A stretch of 38,776 nucleotides of DNA from IMG/VR virus record IMGVR_UViG_3300027792_000041, positions 1-38,776 of that record, one strand, 5' to 3'. Below the pieces are notes generated by a model, which worked only from the letters and a program-made list of their open reading frames with translations, was not told where the DNA came from and made no database searches. Made by a program: the position numbers and the translations under genes. Of this stretch, positions 6,101 through 12,644 are shown one piece after another. The stretch comes from a virus. The first letter of the stretch is position 1, and every line of letters begins with the position of its first letter.

Positions 6101-6552
6101 GGTATTTTATGAATGAATTAGAATGGAGTTATTTAGCGGGTTATATTGATGCGGATGGCTGTATTAGTTTAACTAAAAGCAAAGACGGGCATCATAATAT
6201 TTCTTTAGGAGTAAGTAGTATAAATAAAGGAATATTAGATTGGATTCTCGAATGTACGGGCTATGGAAAAATTACTGAAGTAAAATTTAATGGCAATATA
6301 TTTCATAAAACCCGTAAAAAAAAGCAATGGCTTTGGCGAACACATCATAATGGAATGAGATATGTTTTACCTAAAATATTACCTCATCTTAAAAATAAAA
6401 AAAGACAAGCAGAATTAACTATGGAATTTTTAGAGATATGCAATAAAACATCTGGTCGTTGGACATCTGAAATTGATAAAAAACGCAAACAAGAAATAGA
6501 ACGAGAAATGAAAATTTTAAATCACAGGGGAGTTGATTATGTCAGTTTGTAG
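6097..6552 (+). CDS. LAGLIDADG homing endonuclease (free-standing)
   Basis: The 151-residue protein has one LAGLIDADG helix near its start (WSYLAGYIDADGCISL, about 10-25), so it would act as a homodimer on a near-palindromic site. A beta-rich DNA-contact region follows (GYGKITEVKFNGN, KKKQWLWRTHH), then a helical tail. It starts in an ATGA overlap with the metallophosphoesterase; a second in-frame ATG is at 6109. The gene is more AT-rich than its neighbours, which fits recent arrival. No intron or intein signature is visible around it. Single-motif LAGLIDADG enzymes of 150-170 residues are the usual size. Confidence 0.9.
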   Translation: MRYFMNELEWSYLAGYIDADGCISLTKSKDGHHNISLGVSSINKGILDWILECTGYGKITEVKFNGNIFHKTRKKKQWLWRTHHNGMRYVLPKILPHLKNKKRQAELTMEFLEICNKTSGRWTSEIDKKRKQEIEREMKILNHRGVDYVSL

Positions 6553-6643
6553 TGATTTGTTGGTCATATCTGGTTTTATTCTGGGGTGTTGTCTGATGTG
6601 GTTTTGGATTTGGGTTGTTGCTCGGAGGGAGATGAAACGATGA
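6539..6643 (+). CDS. 34-aa single-pass membrane peptide
   Basis: The ATG at 6539 lies within the end of the endonuclease gene, preceded by AGGGGAGTTGAT. The 34-residue product is one hydrophobic helix (LLVISGFILGCCLMWFWIWVV) with a basic tail (ARREMKR), so an N-out/C-in orientation is expected. Its stop overlaps the next ATG (ATGA at 6640-6643). Function unknown. Confidence 0.55.
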   Translation: MSVCSDLLVISGFILGCCLMWFWIWVVARREMKR

Positions 6644-6903
6644 ACGACACGGAAGCATTGAAGATTTTTGAATCTTGTGTGAATGAGATGTACAAAAACA
6701 GTACGCCGCCGACTACCTGGGAGGATATCAAAGAGAGGTATGGTGGTACAGGGATGGCTTTTGTTAATAAGCATAGTCTCAGTGAACAAGACTATGATAG
6801 GATAAAGGATAAGTATGTTGTTAAATTAAATATTTTTTATCGTAGGCAGCTTAATTGGTTTTTGTTGGATTATGCGCCAAGTTTCAAAAAGGAGGAAAAA
6901 TAA
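6640..6903 (+). CDS. 87-aa hypothetical protein
   Basis: I choose the ATG at 6640 because GGAGGGA at 6624-6630 precedes it; the frame is open further upstream but without a ribosome site. The product (MNDTEALKIFESCVNEMYKNS ...) is helical, with a Tyr/Arg-rich C terminus (IFYRRQLNWFLLDYAPSF). No family is recognised. Confidence 0.65.
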   Translation: MNDTEALKIFESCVNEMYKNSTPPTTWEDIKERYGGTGMAFVNKHSLSEQDYDRIKDKYVVKLNIFYRRQLNWFLLDYAPSFKKEEK

Positions 6904-6905
6904 GG

Positions 6906-7094
6906 ATGATTAAGAAGAAATGTAAGACGTGCAATGGTTTTGGGTTGTGGGCTGTTGGTGAGCATGTGCCGATGGGCGAGATGGATGCTAGGGATGGTAT
7001 GCCTACGGTTGCGTGTCCTTGTTGTGGTGCTAATCCGAATAGTTATGATTTTCTTAGACCTAAAAAGAAAACAAAAAAGAAGGTGATTAAATAA
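6906..7094 (+). CDS. 62-aa DnaJ-type zinc-finger protein
   Basis: The ATG at 6906 follows AAGGAGGAAAAATAAGG, a very strong site. The product has CKTCNGFGLW and CPCCGANP, resembling the CxxCxGxG knuckles of the DnaJ central domain, and ends in a Lys-rich tail (RPKKKTKKKVIK). Small proteins of this kind are common in phage early regions; the partner is unknown. Its stop shares a base with the next start (TAATG). Confidence 0.75.
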   Translation: MIKKKCKTCNGFGLWAVGEHVPMGEMDARDGMPTVACPCCGANPNSYDFLRPKKKTKKKVIK

Positions 7095-7495
7095 TGTATA
7101 CGCTTGAATACATAACTTATCCGCTAATATTTCTGTTCCTATGGATAACAGGTTTCCTGTGGCATGAGCTATGGCATATAATGGGCTCAGGCACACTATA
7201 TGGGCAGATAAACATACATGGGTTGAGTATGAGCGCCAGCCCCGCTAACCTGCTCGCAGGTGGTCTGGGATCAGGGCTTACATTCTTGTTGTTTGCGTTG
7301 TTGATTTACCCCTACACTTTGTTAAGTTTGGTGTATATGGTTGTGATTGTGGGGGTAGTGAACATAGTGTACTCTTTTTTTGAGAACAAGTATCTGCCTC
7401 GTTGGGGGAACGACAGGCGGTATACGTTGGGGCGGTACGGCATATATGTGGGTGTTGTTACTGTTATGGTAGTTATATATTGGGTGGTGTTCTGA
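7094..7495 (+). CDS. integral membrane protein with HExxH motif (S2P/M50-like metalloprotease candidate)
   Basis: The 133-residue protein has about four membrane segments: residues 7-30, 52-72, 76-95 and 115-132. The first carries FLWHELWHIMGSG, with HELWH at 24-28, the HExxH zinc motif embedded in a transmembrane helix as in site-2 proteases. After the third helix comes LPRWGNDRRY (Asp107), a possible third zinc ligand in place of the usual LDG motif. The protein is shorter than typical M50 enzymes, so it may be a minimal core or a non-proteolytic relative. It could process host or viral membrane proteins; the virus encodes several exported ones. The start is fixed by a TAATG overlap. Confidence 0.65.
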   Translation: MYTLEYITYPLIFLFLWITGFLWHELWHIMGSGTLYGQINIHGLSMSASPANLLAGGLGSGLTFLLFALLIYPYTLLSLVYMVVIVGVVNIVYSFFENKYLPRWGNDRRYTLGRYGIYVGVVTVMVVIYWVVF

Positions 7496-7496
7496 T

Positions 7497-7811
7497 ATGG
7501 GCAAGGTAAATAAATTGAAGACATTGAAAGATATTTATGACACATCAAAAATGTCATATATATCTGATGAGGCATCGGAAGTGGTTGACGATTTGCGTGA
7601 TGCTGCGAGGGAATGGATAAATCTTTTTCAAAAAGATTTAGCAAAACAAATAGAAGATATGACTAATTATTGTTGTTCTAATTCAAAGGAAGAATTATAT
7701 GATTGGTGTAAACGGGATATCAAAGATTTACGACATGAAAATGCTATTTTTAAGATATATGGTAAAATTGAATTATTAAAACACTTCTTTAATTTGGAGG
7801 ATGAGAAATGA
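7497..7811 (+). CDS. 104-aa helical hypothetical protein
   Basis: Almost all helix by pattern, rich in Lys, Glu and Asp, with one CC pair (NYCCSNSKEELYDWC). It starts one base after the previous stop and overlaps the next gene by ATGA. No domain is recognised. A soluble early protein, possibly binding host factors. Confidence 0.65.
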   Translation: MGKVNKLKTLKDIYDTSKMSYISDEASEVVDDLRDAAREWINLFQKDLAKQIEDMTNYCCSNSKEELYDWCKRDIKDLRHENAIFKIYGKIELLKHFFNLEDEK

Positions 7812-8176
7812 CCTCAGACGATTGGAGTTTAAAAGGCAAATTATTAGAACCAAATGCGACAACAGATATTGGACACGACCCAGATATTGAATGGAATATC
7901 GTTCCTGTTGTTGGTATGACCACTAAAGGACTATATGATGAAAAACCACGAGTATTGACCCAGAAGGATATACATGACGGAACTTATTATAAAGATTGCA
8001 TGACGACTGTTGATATTGATTATGGTACAAAGGTCTATTTAGAATCTGACATCGAAACCCTCAGACAAAAAATAATCAAAGATTTAGAGGAACTAGATGA
8101 AAGAACACATGATAGGGAATATAATTGGCTATATGATGTAACAGAGATTATAGACCAGAGATTTGGGGTGGAATAA
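7808..8176 (+). CDS. 122-aa hypothetical protein
   Basis: It starts in an ATGA overlap after GGAGGATGAG (7796-7805). The N-terminal half is strand-rich and aromatic (DDWSLKGKLLEPNATTDIGHD); the C-terminal half is a charged helix (ESDIETLRQKIIKDLEELDERTHDREYNWL in pieces). No motif gives a function. Confidence 0.65.
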   Translation: MTSDDWSLKGKLLEPNATTDIGHDPDIEWNIVPVVGMTTKGLYDEKPRVLTQKDIHDGTYYKDCMTTVDIDYGTKVYLESDIETLRQKIIKDLEELDERTHDREYNWLYDVTEIIDQRFGVE

Positions 8177-8179
8177 ATT

Positions 8180-8485
8180 ATGAACAGACCAAAACCACAA
8201 TATGATGAGATACATCTTGAGTTCTACGACAAACAGGAGATGGACGACTACCTACAGTATCTGGAAAACAAACACCATGAGATGATACTAAGAGATGTTA
8301 AGACAAACAAAGAATGGCGTCTAAACTTCATATTCGTAGCATTCCCAGGACTACAACATAGTGGTTATCGTGTCGAAGGATTCCATCAGACAGGCAAAAC
8401 CAGAGACGGATACAACGAAGGTGAACTTCATGAGTTCGGTACGTGGATCATTGAAGACAAAAAGATGAAACTGATACAATGGTAA
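8180..8485 (+). CDS. 101-aa hypothetical protein, last gene of the early operon
   Basis: The 101-residue product mixes strands and helices (IHLEFYDKQEMDDYLQYLE, WRLNFIFVAFPG, TWIIEDKKMKLIQW). Codons shift here to A/C-ending, matching the late genes rather than the T/G-rich genes upstream. It ends about 30 bp before a TATA box, so it closes the early operon. Function unknown. Confidence 0.65.
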   Translation: MNRPKPQYDEIHLEFYDKQEMDDYLQYLENKHHEMILRDVKTNKEWRLNFIFVAFPGLQHSGYRVEGFHQTGKTRDGYNEGELHEFGTWIIEDKKMKLIQW

Positions 8486-8511
8486 ACTATCTAAAGGGTT
8501 ATTTATAGTTT

Positions 8512-8521
8512 ACTTATAAAA
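8512..8521 (+). promoter_or_regulatory. TATA-box promoter before the zinc-finger gene
   Basis: CTTATAAAAC at 8512-8521 is a good archaeal TATA box. A start site 25-30 bp downstream would fall at about 8541-8547, exactly where the next coding frame opens, so the mRNA may be nearly leaderless. Confidence 0.5.
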
Positions 8522-8543
8522 CATATAAGGGGGATGGATACAT

Positions 8544-8759
8544 ATTAGAAGATGCAACAGATGTAAAACAAAAATAAAAAAAGGATGCTATTGCGAAGAC
8601 TGTCTATGGATAATAAAAAGAAAAGAAGACAAAAACCAGCTAGGCACAACAGACTTCGAAGAACACATGAAAAGATACGCAGACGGCAGACCAAACTGGA
8701 AACAAGAAAAATACGAGATAAAGAAAGAAATCCAAAAACTGCAGTTAAAAAAACAATAA
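8544..8759 (+). CDS. 71-aa zinc-finger protein with apparent non-standard (ATT) start
   Basis: The frame from 8544 to the TAA at 8757 encodes CNRCKTKIKKGCYCEDC near the start (four zinc-type cysteines), then TDFEEHMKRYADGRPNW and a Lys/Glu helix. That composition is far more protein-like than the overlapping Arg/Lys frame at 8585-8812. Between the upstream in-frame stop (8526-8528) and the first cysteine there is no ATG, GTG or TTG. The best placed candidate is ATT at 8544, six bases after GGGGGATGG. The alternative is a base error in the contig. Start uncertain, coding nature likely. Confidence 0.55.
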   Translation: MRRCNRCKTKIKKGCYCEDCLWIIKRKEDKNQLGTTDFEEHMKRYADGRPNWKQEKYEIKKEIQKLQLKKQ

Positions 8760-8773
8760 CTATTGGTAGTATA

Positions 8774-8791
8774 TTGGAAACATTTAAATAC
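8774..8791 (+). promoter_or_regulatory. TATA-box promoter with BRE-like element
   Basis: GGAAACATTTAAATACC at 8776-8792 combines a purine-rich BRE-like GGAAAC with the TATA box ATTTAAATA. Transcription would begin near 8810-8818, giving a leader of about 60-85 nt. That leader contains a CTCG/CGAG hairpin (about 8853-8867) before the small gene at 8898. Confidence 0.55.
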
Positions 8792-8897
8792 CATCAGTTA
8801 GTATATTATTAATGAGGACAAGTTCTCAGAATATAGATTAAACTAAAGGCGACTCGAGCAAACGAGGGGGATGGATGGTGGGCACATTACAATCATT

Positions 8898-9038
8898 ATG
8901 ACAGAAGACAACATAACACATGACGATAAAATAAGACATAACACCGAACTACTAAACAAAAAACTAGACCATATCAGCATAAAACACATAAAAGAACTAG
9001 GTGAACGAATACGCCGTGTTGATATGCCGAAACCGTGA
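8898..9038 (+). CDS. 46-aa charged hypothetical protein
   Basis: The frame from ATG 8898 gives an Asp/Lys/Arg/His-rich helical peptide (TELLNKKLDHISIKHIKELGERIRR). An in-frame ATG at 8871 would add nine residues. Neither start has ideal spacing to the GAGGGGGATGGATGGTGGG purine block at 8864-8882, so the start is uncertain. The extreme A/C richness of the coding strand matches the terminase genes. It may be a small DNA-binding or regulatory protein at the early/late junction; function is not known. Confidence 0.5.
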   Translation: MTEDNITHDDKIRHNTELLNKKLDHISIKHIKELGERIRRVDMPKP

Positions 9039-9063
9039 TTAAACTTTTTCAATCCAATACGAT

Positions 9064-9091
9064 ACAAGTCCTATATAGGCAGATCACTTGT
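9064..9091. other. nested inverted repeats upstream of terminase (possible pac or regulatory site)
   Basis: ACAAGT (9064-9069) and ACTTGT (9086-9091) flank the perfect palindrome CCTATATAGG (9070-9079). The element sits in a 159-bp non-coding gap just before the late promoter and the terminase genes. Headful viruses often keep the packaging start in or near TerS, so this is a candidate pac site. It might equally be a regulator site or part of a transcript end. Confidence 0.35.
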
Positions 9092-9094
9092 TAT

Positions 9095-9128
9095 GTTGAT
9101 TCACGGCGGCATCATATCAACCCTTTTT
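9095..9128 (+). terminator. hairpin plus T tract, probable terminator
   Basis: GTTGAT (9095-9100) pairs with ATCAAC (9116-9121) around a 15-nt loop and is followed by CCCTTTTTAA. It would end transcripts from the 8.78-kb promoter before the late promoter at 9163. Confidence 0.45.
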
Positions 9129-9154
9129 AACTAAAAGCGTTGACGGAAACTAAA

Positions 9155-9172
9155 TGTTGAAACATATATAAA
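9155..9172 (+). promoter_or_regulatory. late promoter (strong TATA box)
   Basis: AAACATATATAAAACC at 9160-9175 is the best TATA box in the window, with a purine-rich GTTGAAAC stretch just upstream. The expected start site, about 9192-9198, coincides with the ATG at 9198, so the first late mRNA is probably leaderless. GGTTACATATTATG overlapping that start resembles the TTACATAATA operator motif near 38.5 kb, a weak hint of shared control. Confidence 0.65.
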
Positions 9173-9197
9173 ACCTTCAACAAAAAGGTTACATATT

Positions 9198-9308
9198 ATG
9201 AAAAAACAACCTTCTGAATACGACATCGAACAAAAGTTCTATGACTGGTACTACGGCTACGGACGGCTACAAAAACATAAAGACCTGATAATGAACGGTA
9301 GTGTATAA
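9198..9308 (+). CDS. 36-aa hypothetical protein, leaderless start of the late operon
   Basis: The ATG at 9198 sits about 31 bp after the centre of the late TATA box and has no Shine-Dalgarno, the usual layout of a leaderless archaeal gene. The 36 residues are Tyr-rich (EQKFYDWYYGYGRLQKHKD). It precedes TerS by three bases. Function unknown; it may act in translation coupling or packaging. Confidence 0.55.
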   Translation: MKKQPSEYDIEQKFYDWYYGYGRLQKHKDLIMNGSV

Positions 9309-9311
9309 AAA

Positions 9312-9734
9312 ATGGCAGACTGTAAACTAACACCCGAAATAGCAAAAGTCATATACAAAAACCTCAAAAACGGGGCGACATTCGAAACAGCAGCACAAGC
9401 AGTAGGAATCAGCAGACAAACACTCCACAACTGGATGCAAAGAGGAGAAAAAGGAGAACCAGATTTTTTACTTTTTTTACAGACAATCAAAGAACTACGA
9501 GCCGAAGTAGAACTAGAATTAAACAATGTTTTATGGGATGCATCAAAAAAGAACCCAGAGATAGCTAAATGGTTACTCGCACATATGAACAGAGACGCAT
9601 GGGGTGACAGGCAAGAGATAAAAATGGAACACACCGGCAACATAGACAATAAAATAGAGTTCGTGTTAATAGATGACACAAGTAAAAGTAACAAACCTAA
9701 TAAAATGGCTGAACCAGACAAACAAGAGAATTAA
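9312..9734 (+). CDS. terS: terminase small subunit
   Basis: The 140-residue protein begins with a helix-turn-helix (ATFETAAQAVGISRQTLHNWMQ, about 22-43), the DNA-recognition domain of TerS. An oligomerisation helix (ELRAEVELELNNVLWDA) and the segment NPEIAKWLLAHMNRDAWGDRQEI follow; the latter is shared by many Terminase_2/phBC6A51-like small subunits. Its 3' end overlaps TerL by 62 nt in another frame. TerS forms a ring that recognises the packaging site and stimulates TerL. Confidence 0.88.
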   Translation: MADCKLTPEIAKVIYKNLKNGATFETAAQAVGISRQTLHNWMQRGEKGEPDFLLFLQTIKELRAEVELELNNVLWDASKKNPEIAKWLLAHMNRDAWGDRQEIKMEHTGNIDNKIEFVLIDDTSKSNKPNKMAEPDKQEN

Positions 9735-10839
9735 CCTACTGGTAGGCGGAGCGGGTAGCAGCAAGAGCTACAGCACAGCACAATGGATACTGAGCAAGGC
9801 GTACAACGAACCAAATAAACGCTTTCTCATAACAAGAAAAACCCTGCCTAGCTTGAGGATAACCGCTTTCAAACTAATAACTGATTTGCTACGGGAATAC
9901 AACCTACCACATAACCTGAACAAATCAGAGCTGATAATAACACTACAGAACGGTACGGAACTATTATTCAAAAGCCTGGATGAGCCAGAGAAAATAAAAA
10001 GCGCTGAGTTCAACTACATATGGATTGAGGAAGCTACGGAGATAAACATCGATGACTTCCGACAACTGAATCTCAGGCTCAGACGCACCAACACAGTCAT
10101 CAACCAGATGTTTCTCACATGCAACCCGATAAGTAAACTAAACTGGATATACACGGAACTAATAGAGGGAAAACGGGAGGACATAGCATATCACCAAAGC
10201 ACATACAAAGACAACCCTTTTCTCACAAAAGAATACATCGACCAACTAGAAGACTTAATACATCAGGATCAAAATTATTATAAGATTTATTGTCTCGGCG
10301 AATGGGGTGTACTGACCAACATCATATACAGCAACTACAAACATGTTGACAACACACCAGACAACCTAGATGAAACATTCTACGGGCTGGATTTTGGTTT
10401 TAACAACCCGTCAGCGCTCATAGAAATAAACATGAAAGACACCGTACCCTATGTACGTGAGTTGCTCTACGAATCCAAACTAACGAACCAAGACCTCATA
10501 AACAGGCTTAAACACCTAATACCACCAGGCAGCCTCATCTACGCTGACAGTGCAGAACCAGCACGCATAGAGGAGATATGCAACGCAGGCTATGTCTGCA
10601 TGCCGTCAGATAAAGAGGTTACAGACGGGATAGACTTCGTGAAACGACACCCACTACATATCACACGTGATAGTATCAACACCCTCAAAGAGATAGGTGG
10701 ATACAAATACAAAGAGGACAAGGACGGGCATGTACTCGATGAACCAGTGAAGTTCAACGACCATGCTATGGACGCCCTGCGTTACGCCCTGTACACACAT
10801 CTAGGCAAACGACAGGATACATACTTCAAAATAGGATGA
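9673..10839 (+). CDS. terL: terminase large subunit (Terminase_3/PBSX type)
   Basis: The 388-residue motor-nuclease contains Walker A GGAGSSKS (25-32), Walker B YIWIEE (115-120) and the coupling motif FLTCNP (147-152). The C-terminal RNase H-like nuclease has acidic residues in YGLDFG (Asp240), YADSAEP (Asp292) and NDHAMDALRYAL (Asp363/Asp367). It cuts and translocates DNA into the prohead through the portal. The start at 9673 lies inside terS, and the overlap fits translational coupling. Length is close to the PBSX/SPP1-like norm. Confidence 0.95.
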   Translation: MTQVKVTNLIKWLNQTNKRINLLVGGAGSSKSYSTAQWILSKAYNEPNKRFLITRKTLPSLRITAFKLITDLLREYNLPHNLNKSELIITLQNGTELLFKSLDEPEKIKSAEFNYIWIEEATEINIDDFRQLNLRLRRTNTVINQMFLTCNPISKLNWIYTELIEGKREDIAYHQSTYKDNPFLTKEYIDQLEDLIHQDQNYYKIYCLGEWGVLTNIIYSNYKHVDNTPDNLDETFYGLDFGFNNPSALIEINMKDTVPYVRELLYESKLTNQDLINRLKHLIPPGSLIYADSAEPARIEEICNAGYVCMPSDKEVTDGIDFVKRHPLHITRDSINTLKEIGGYKYKEDKDGHVLDEPVKFNDHAMDALRYALYTHLGKRQDTYFKIG

Positions 10840-10843
10840 GACT

Positions 10844-11059
10844 ATGGATGACGAGCCGATATGGGACTACGAACATGGCAGATGGCTCTGCGCCAACACC
10901 AGCATAGCCTACACTTGTATGAAACAACATGAGGGAGACACAATCTACACATACGAACGAGACCACAACGGACACATGATAAACCTACGTTTATTTTATT
11001 CCACATACGTACCGGAGAAACAAAAATGGACAACTATACGGAACGGGCGATTACACTAA
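10844..11059 (+). CDS. 71-aa hypothetical protein between terminase and portal
   Basis: It starts five bases after the terL stop (MDDEPIWDYEHGRWLCANTS). Trp- and Tyr-rich, probably a small beta fold (YTYERDHNGHMINLRLFYSTYVPEKQKW). No family is recognised. The A/C-rich coding strand matches its neighbours. It overlaps the next candidate gene by 34 nt. Confidence 0.6.
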   Translation: MDDEPIWDYEHGRWLCANTSIAYTCMKQHEGDTIYTYERDHNGHMINLRLFYSTYVPEKQKWTTIRNGRLH

Positions 11060-11211
11060 AAAACCTCATGGATAAATTCAGTGGCATCATCATGGAGAAC
11101 AAAAACATGAAGATATGTACAGCAATCGGCAACTGCTTCGGCACAACAAGCGTACCATACGAACGACACGTACATACAATAAATATATTCCAAGAAAAAA
11201 TATTGAACTAA
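11026..11211 (+). CDS. 61-aa hypothetical protein
   Basis: The ATG at 11026 opens 61 codons (MDNYTERAITLKNLMDKF...). In-frame ATGs at 11071, 11092 and 11107 are alternative starts; GGAGAACAAAAAC lies before the last of them. The tail (KICTAIGNCFGTTSVPYERH) has two cysteines. An A6T8 tract follows the stop. No function is recognised, and the true start may be further in. Confidence 0.45.
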   Translation: MDNYTERAITLKNLMDKFSGIIMENKNMKICTAIGNCFGTTSVPYERHVHTINIFQEKILN

Positions 11212-11224
11212 AAAATTTTTTTTT
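11211..11224 (+). terminator. A6T8 tract, possible U-tract terminator
   Basis: AAAAAATTTTTTTT follows the stop of the preceding gene and precedes the portal gene's Shine-Dalgarno. Archaeal RNA polymerase can terminate on U tracts without a hairpin, so this may reduce read-through and set portal levels. It may also be a bent-DNA spacer. Confidence 0.35.
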
Positions 11225-11241
11225 AAGAAGGGATAAAGGGG

Positions 11242-12633
11242 ATGGAAATACCAAAGTTTCTCAGACGCAACAAAACCATAGAACAAAAAGAGACTGTACG
11301 CAGCAGCGCAGATATCATGCGTGGCATAACATGGAATCAGACAAGCTGGTTGTGGGGACTTACATTTCAAGAAAACCTCACAGCAGAGGATAAGAAACGT
11401 GCGTACTATGGTAACGAAATCATATTCAAAGGCGTGAACAAACGATCACGTGACCTAATATACAACTGGTTTGAGATAGACAGTCCCATCGATGGAGAGA
11501 CCATACCAGAAAATATCACAAATCAATTAAACGATTTCATAACCCGGAACCAGGTTAAACGCAAACTCACACAAGCCGTAAAAGACGCTTTGATTTATGG
11601 TAATGGATGGATAGAATACATCTGCGCCGGCAGCAAAGAACCACAACAGCCACTAAACGGTAAACTAATAGATATACGATGCATAGACCCAACGCAGATA
11701 ATCGGCTACCAACTAAACAAAAACAAGACAGAGGTTGAATACTGGAAATACAAAAACGGTATACAGACCATAATGATACACAGCAGCAGGATAGGACACA
11801 TAGGCTTCTACTATGATGGCGACAACCCGTTCAGCATAAGTCCACTCGAGGTAGCATGTAAAAGCATCAAAGCAGACAACGATGCCACCACAAGCCTAAA
11901 CGACAACCTAGTCATGTTTGGACATCCATTCCCAACGATAAACACATCAGATAACGTCAACCAGAAAAAGGTTGATGACGCATTCAAAGTCCTAGAACAA
12001 ATCAAGAAAAGGGAGCTTAAAGTTGGTTTCGCTGGTTTCAAAGACACATTATTCCAGCTGCTCAACCCCGCTAGTCCCAGCCCACATGATGCACTATATC
12101 ATTTCTACATACATCTTTCAGCGGCTATGGACATGCCTATGATGTTCCTTATAGGAGAGAAAGCAGGGCAGCTCACAGGCAACGAAATAGAACTAGGGGA
12201 TTACTACAAAAGCATTGAGGCGCAACAAAACATTTTTATCAGTCCATTAATAAATCAGATGTTTAACCTGCTCATAGGCGAAAGCATCTGGCGTTATGAG
12301 GTATACTGGAACCCACTGTTTGTAGATGAGAAAACAGAGATAGCCAACAAGACGCTTCTTATGAACACTATCGGGCAGCTCTATAGTCTTTATGGTTTAG
12401 TGGATGTCATGGAGGCGCGTCAGATGCTCCGTGAATACGACATTAACATACCGGAGGACGGCATGTTAGATGAGCCTGAACCCATCGAACCTGAGCCTGA
12501 GCCTGAACCCACACCTGATGAAATAGAACCAAACGAGGTTACAACAAGGAAACCGACTAGACAAGAGATGGCTATAGCAAGGAAACAACGGGCGTTAGGG
12601 GAACGACTGATAAAAGAAGGCGCAGCGAAATAA
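11242..12633 (+). CDS. portal protein (SPP1/DUF1073-like)
   Basis: The 463-residue protein sits directly between terminase and the MuF-like gene, the standard portal position. Recognisable stretches include FKGVNKRSRDLIYNWFE near the N terminus and VKDALIYGNGWIEYI (about 113-127). The segment MFLIGEKAGQLTGNEIELGDYYKSIE ... FISPLINQMFNLLI resembles the conserved core of DUF1073-type portals. The C terminus has an acidic EPEPEPEP tract and a basic helix (RKPTRQEMAIARKQRALGERL). It forms the dodecameric DNA channel at one capsid vertex. The start follows AGGGATAAAGGGG. Confidence 0.87.
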   Translation: MEIPKFLRRNKTIEQKETVRSSADIMRGITWNQTSWLWGLTFQENLTAEDKKRAYYGNEIIFKGVNKRSRDLIYNWFEIDSPIDGETIPENITNQLNDFITRNQVKRKLTQAVKDALIYGNGWIEYICAGSKEPQQPLNGKLIDIRCIDPTQIIGYQLNKNKTEVEYWKYKNGIQTIMIHSSRIGHIGFYYDGDNPFSISPLEVACKSIKADNDATTSLNDNLVMFGHPFPTINTSDNVNQKKVDDAFKVLEQIKKRELKVGFAGFKDTLFQLLNPASPSPHDALYHFYIHLSAAMDMPMMFLIGEKAGQLTGNEIELGDYYKSIEAQQNIFISPLINQMFNLLIGESIWRYEVYWNPLFVDEKTEIANKTLLMNTIGQLYSLYGLVDVMEARQMLREYDINIPEDGMLDEPEPIEPEPEPEPTPDEIEPNEVTTRKPTRQEMAIARKQRALGERLIKEGAAK

Positions 12634-12644
12634 AAAGGTTTTCT

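Noticed and set aside
8585-8812. 75-codon Arg/Lys-rich frame
   Set aside because: It lies in another frame of the zinc-finger gene at 8544-8759; its basic composition is what an A-rich coding strand gives in a wrong frame.
9060-9130. Possible tRNA
   Set aside because: The dyads do not form a cloverleaf: no TTCGA-type T loop, no 7-bp acceptor stem, no anticodon arm of the right size.
11115-11393. 92-codon frame spanning the A6T8 tract and the portal start
   Set aside because: It overlaps the portal gene in another frame and crosses a likely terminator.
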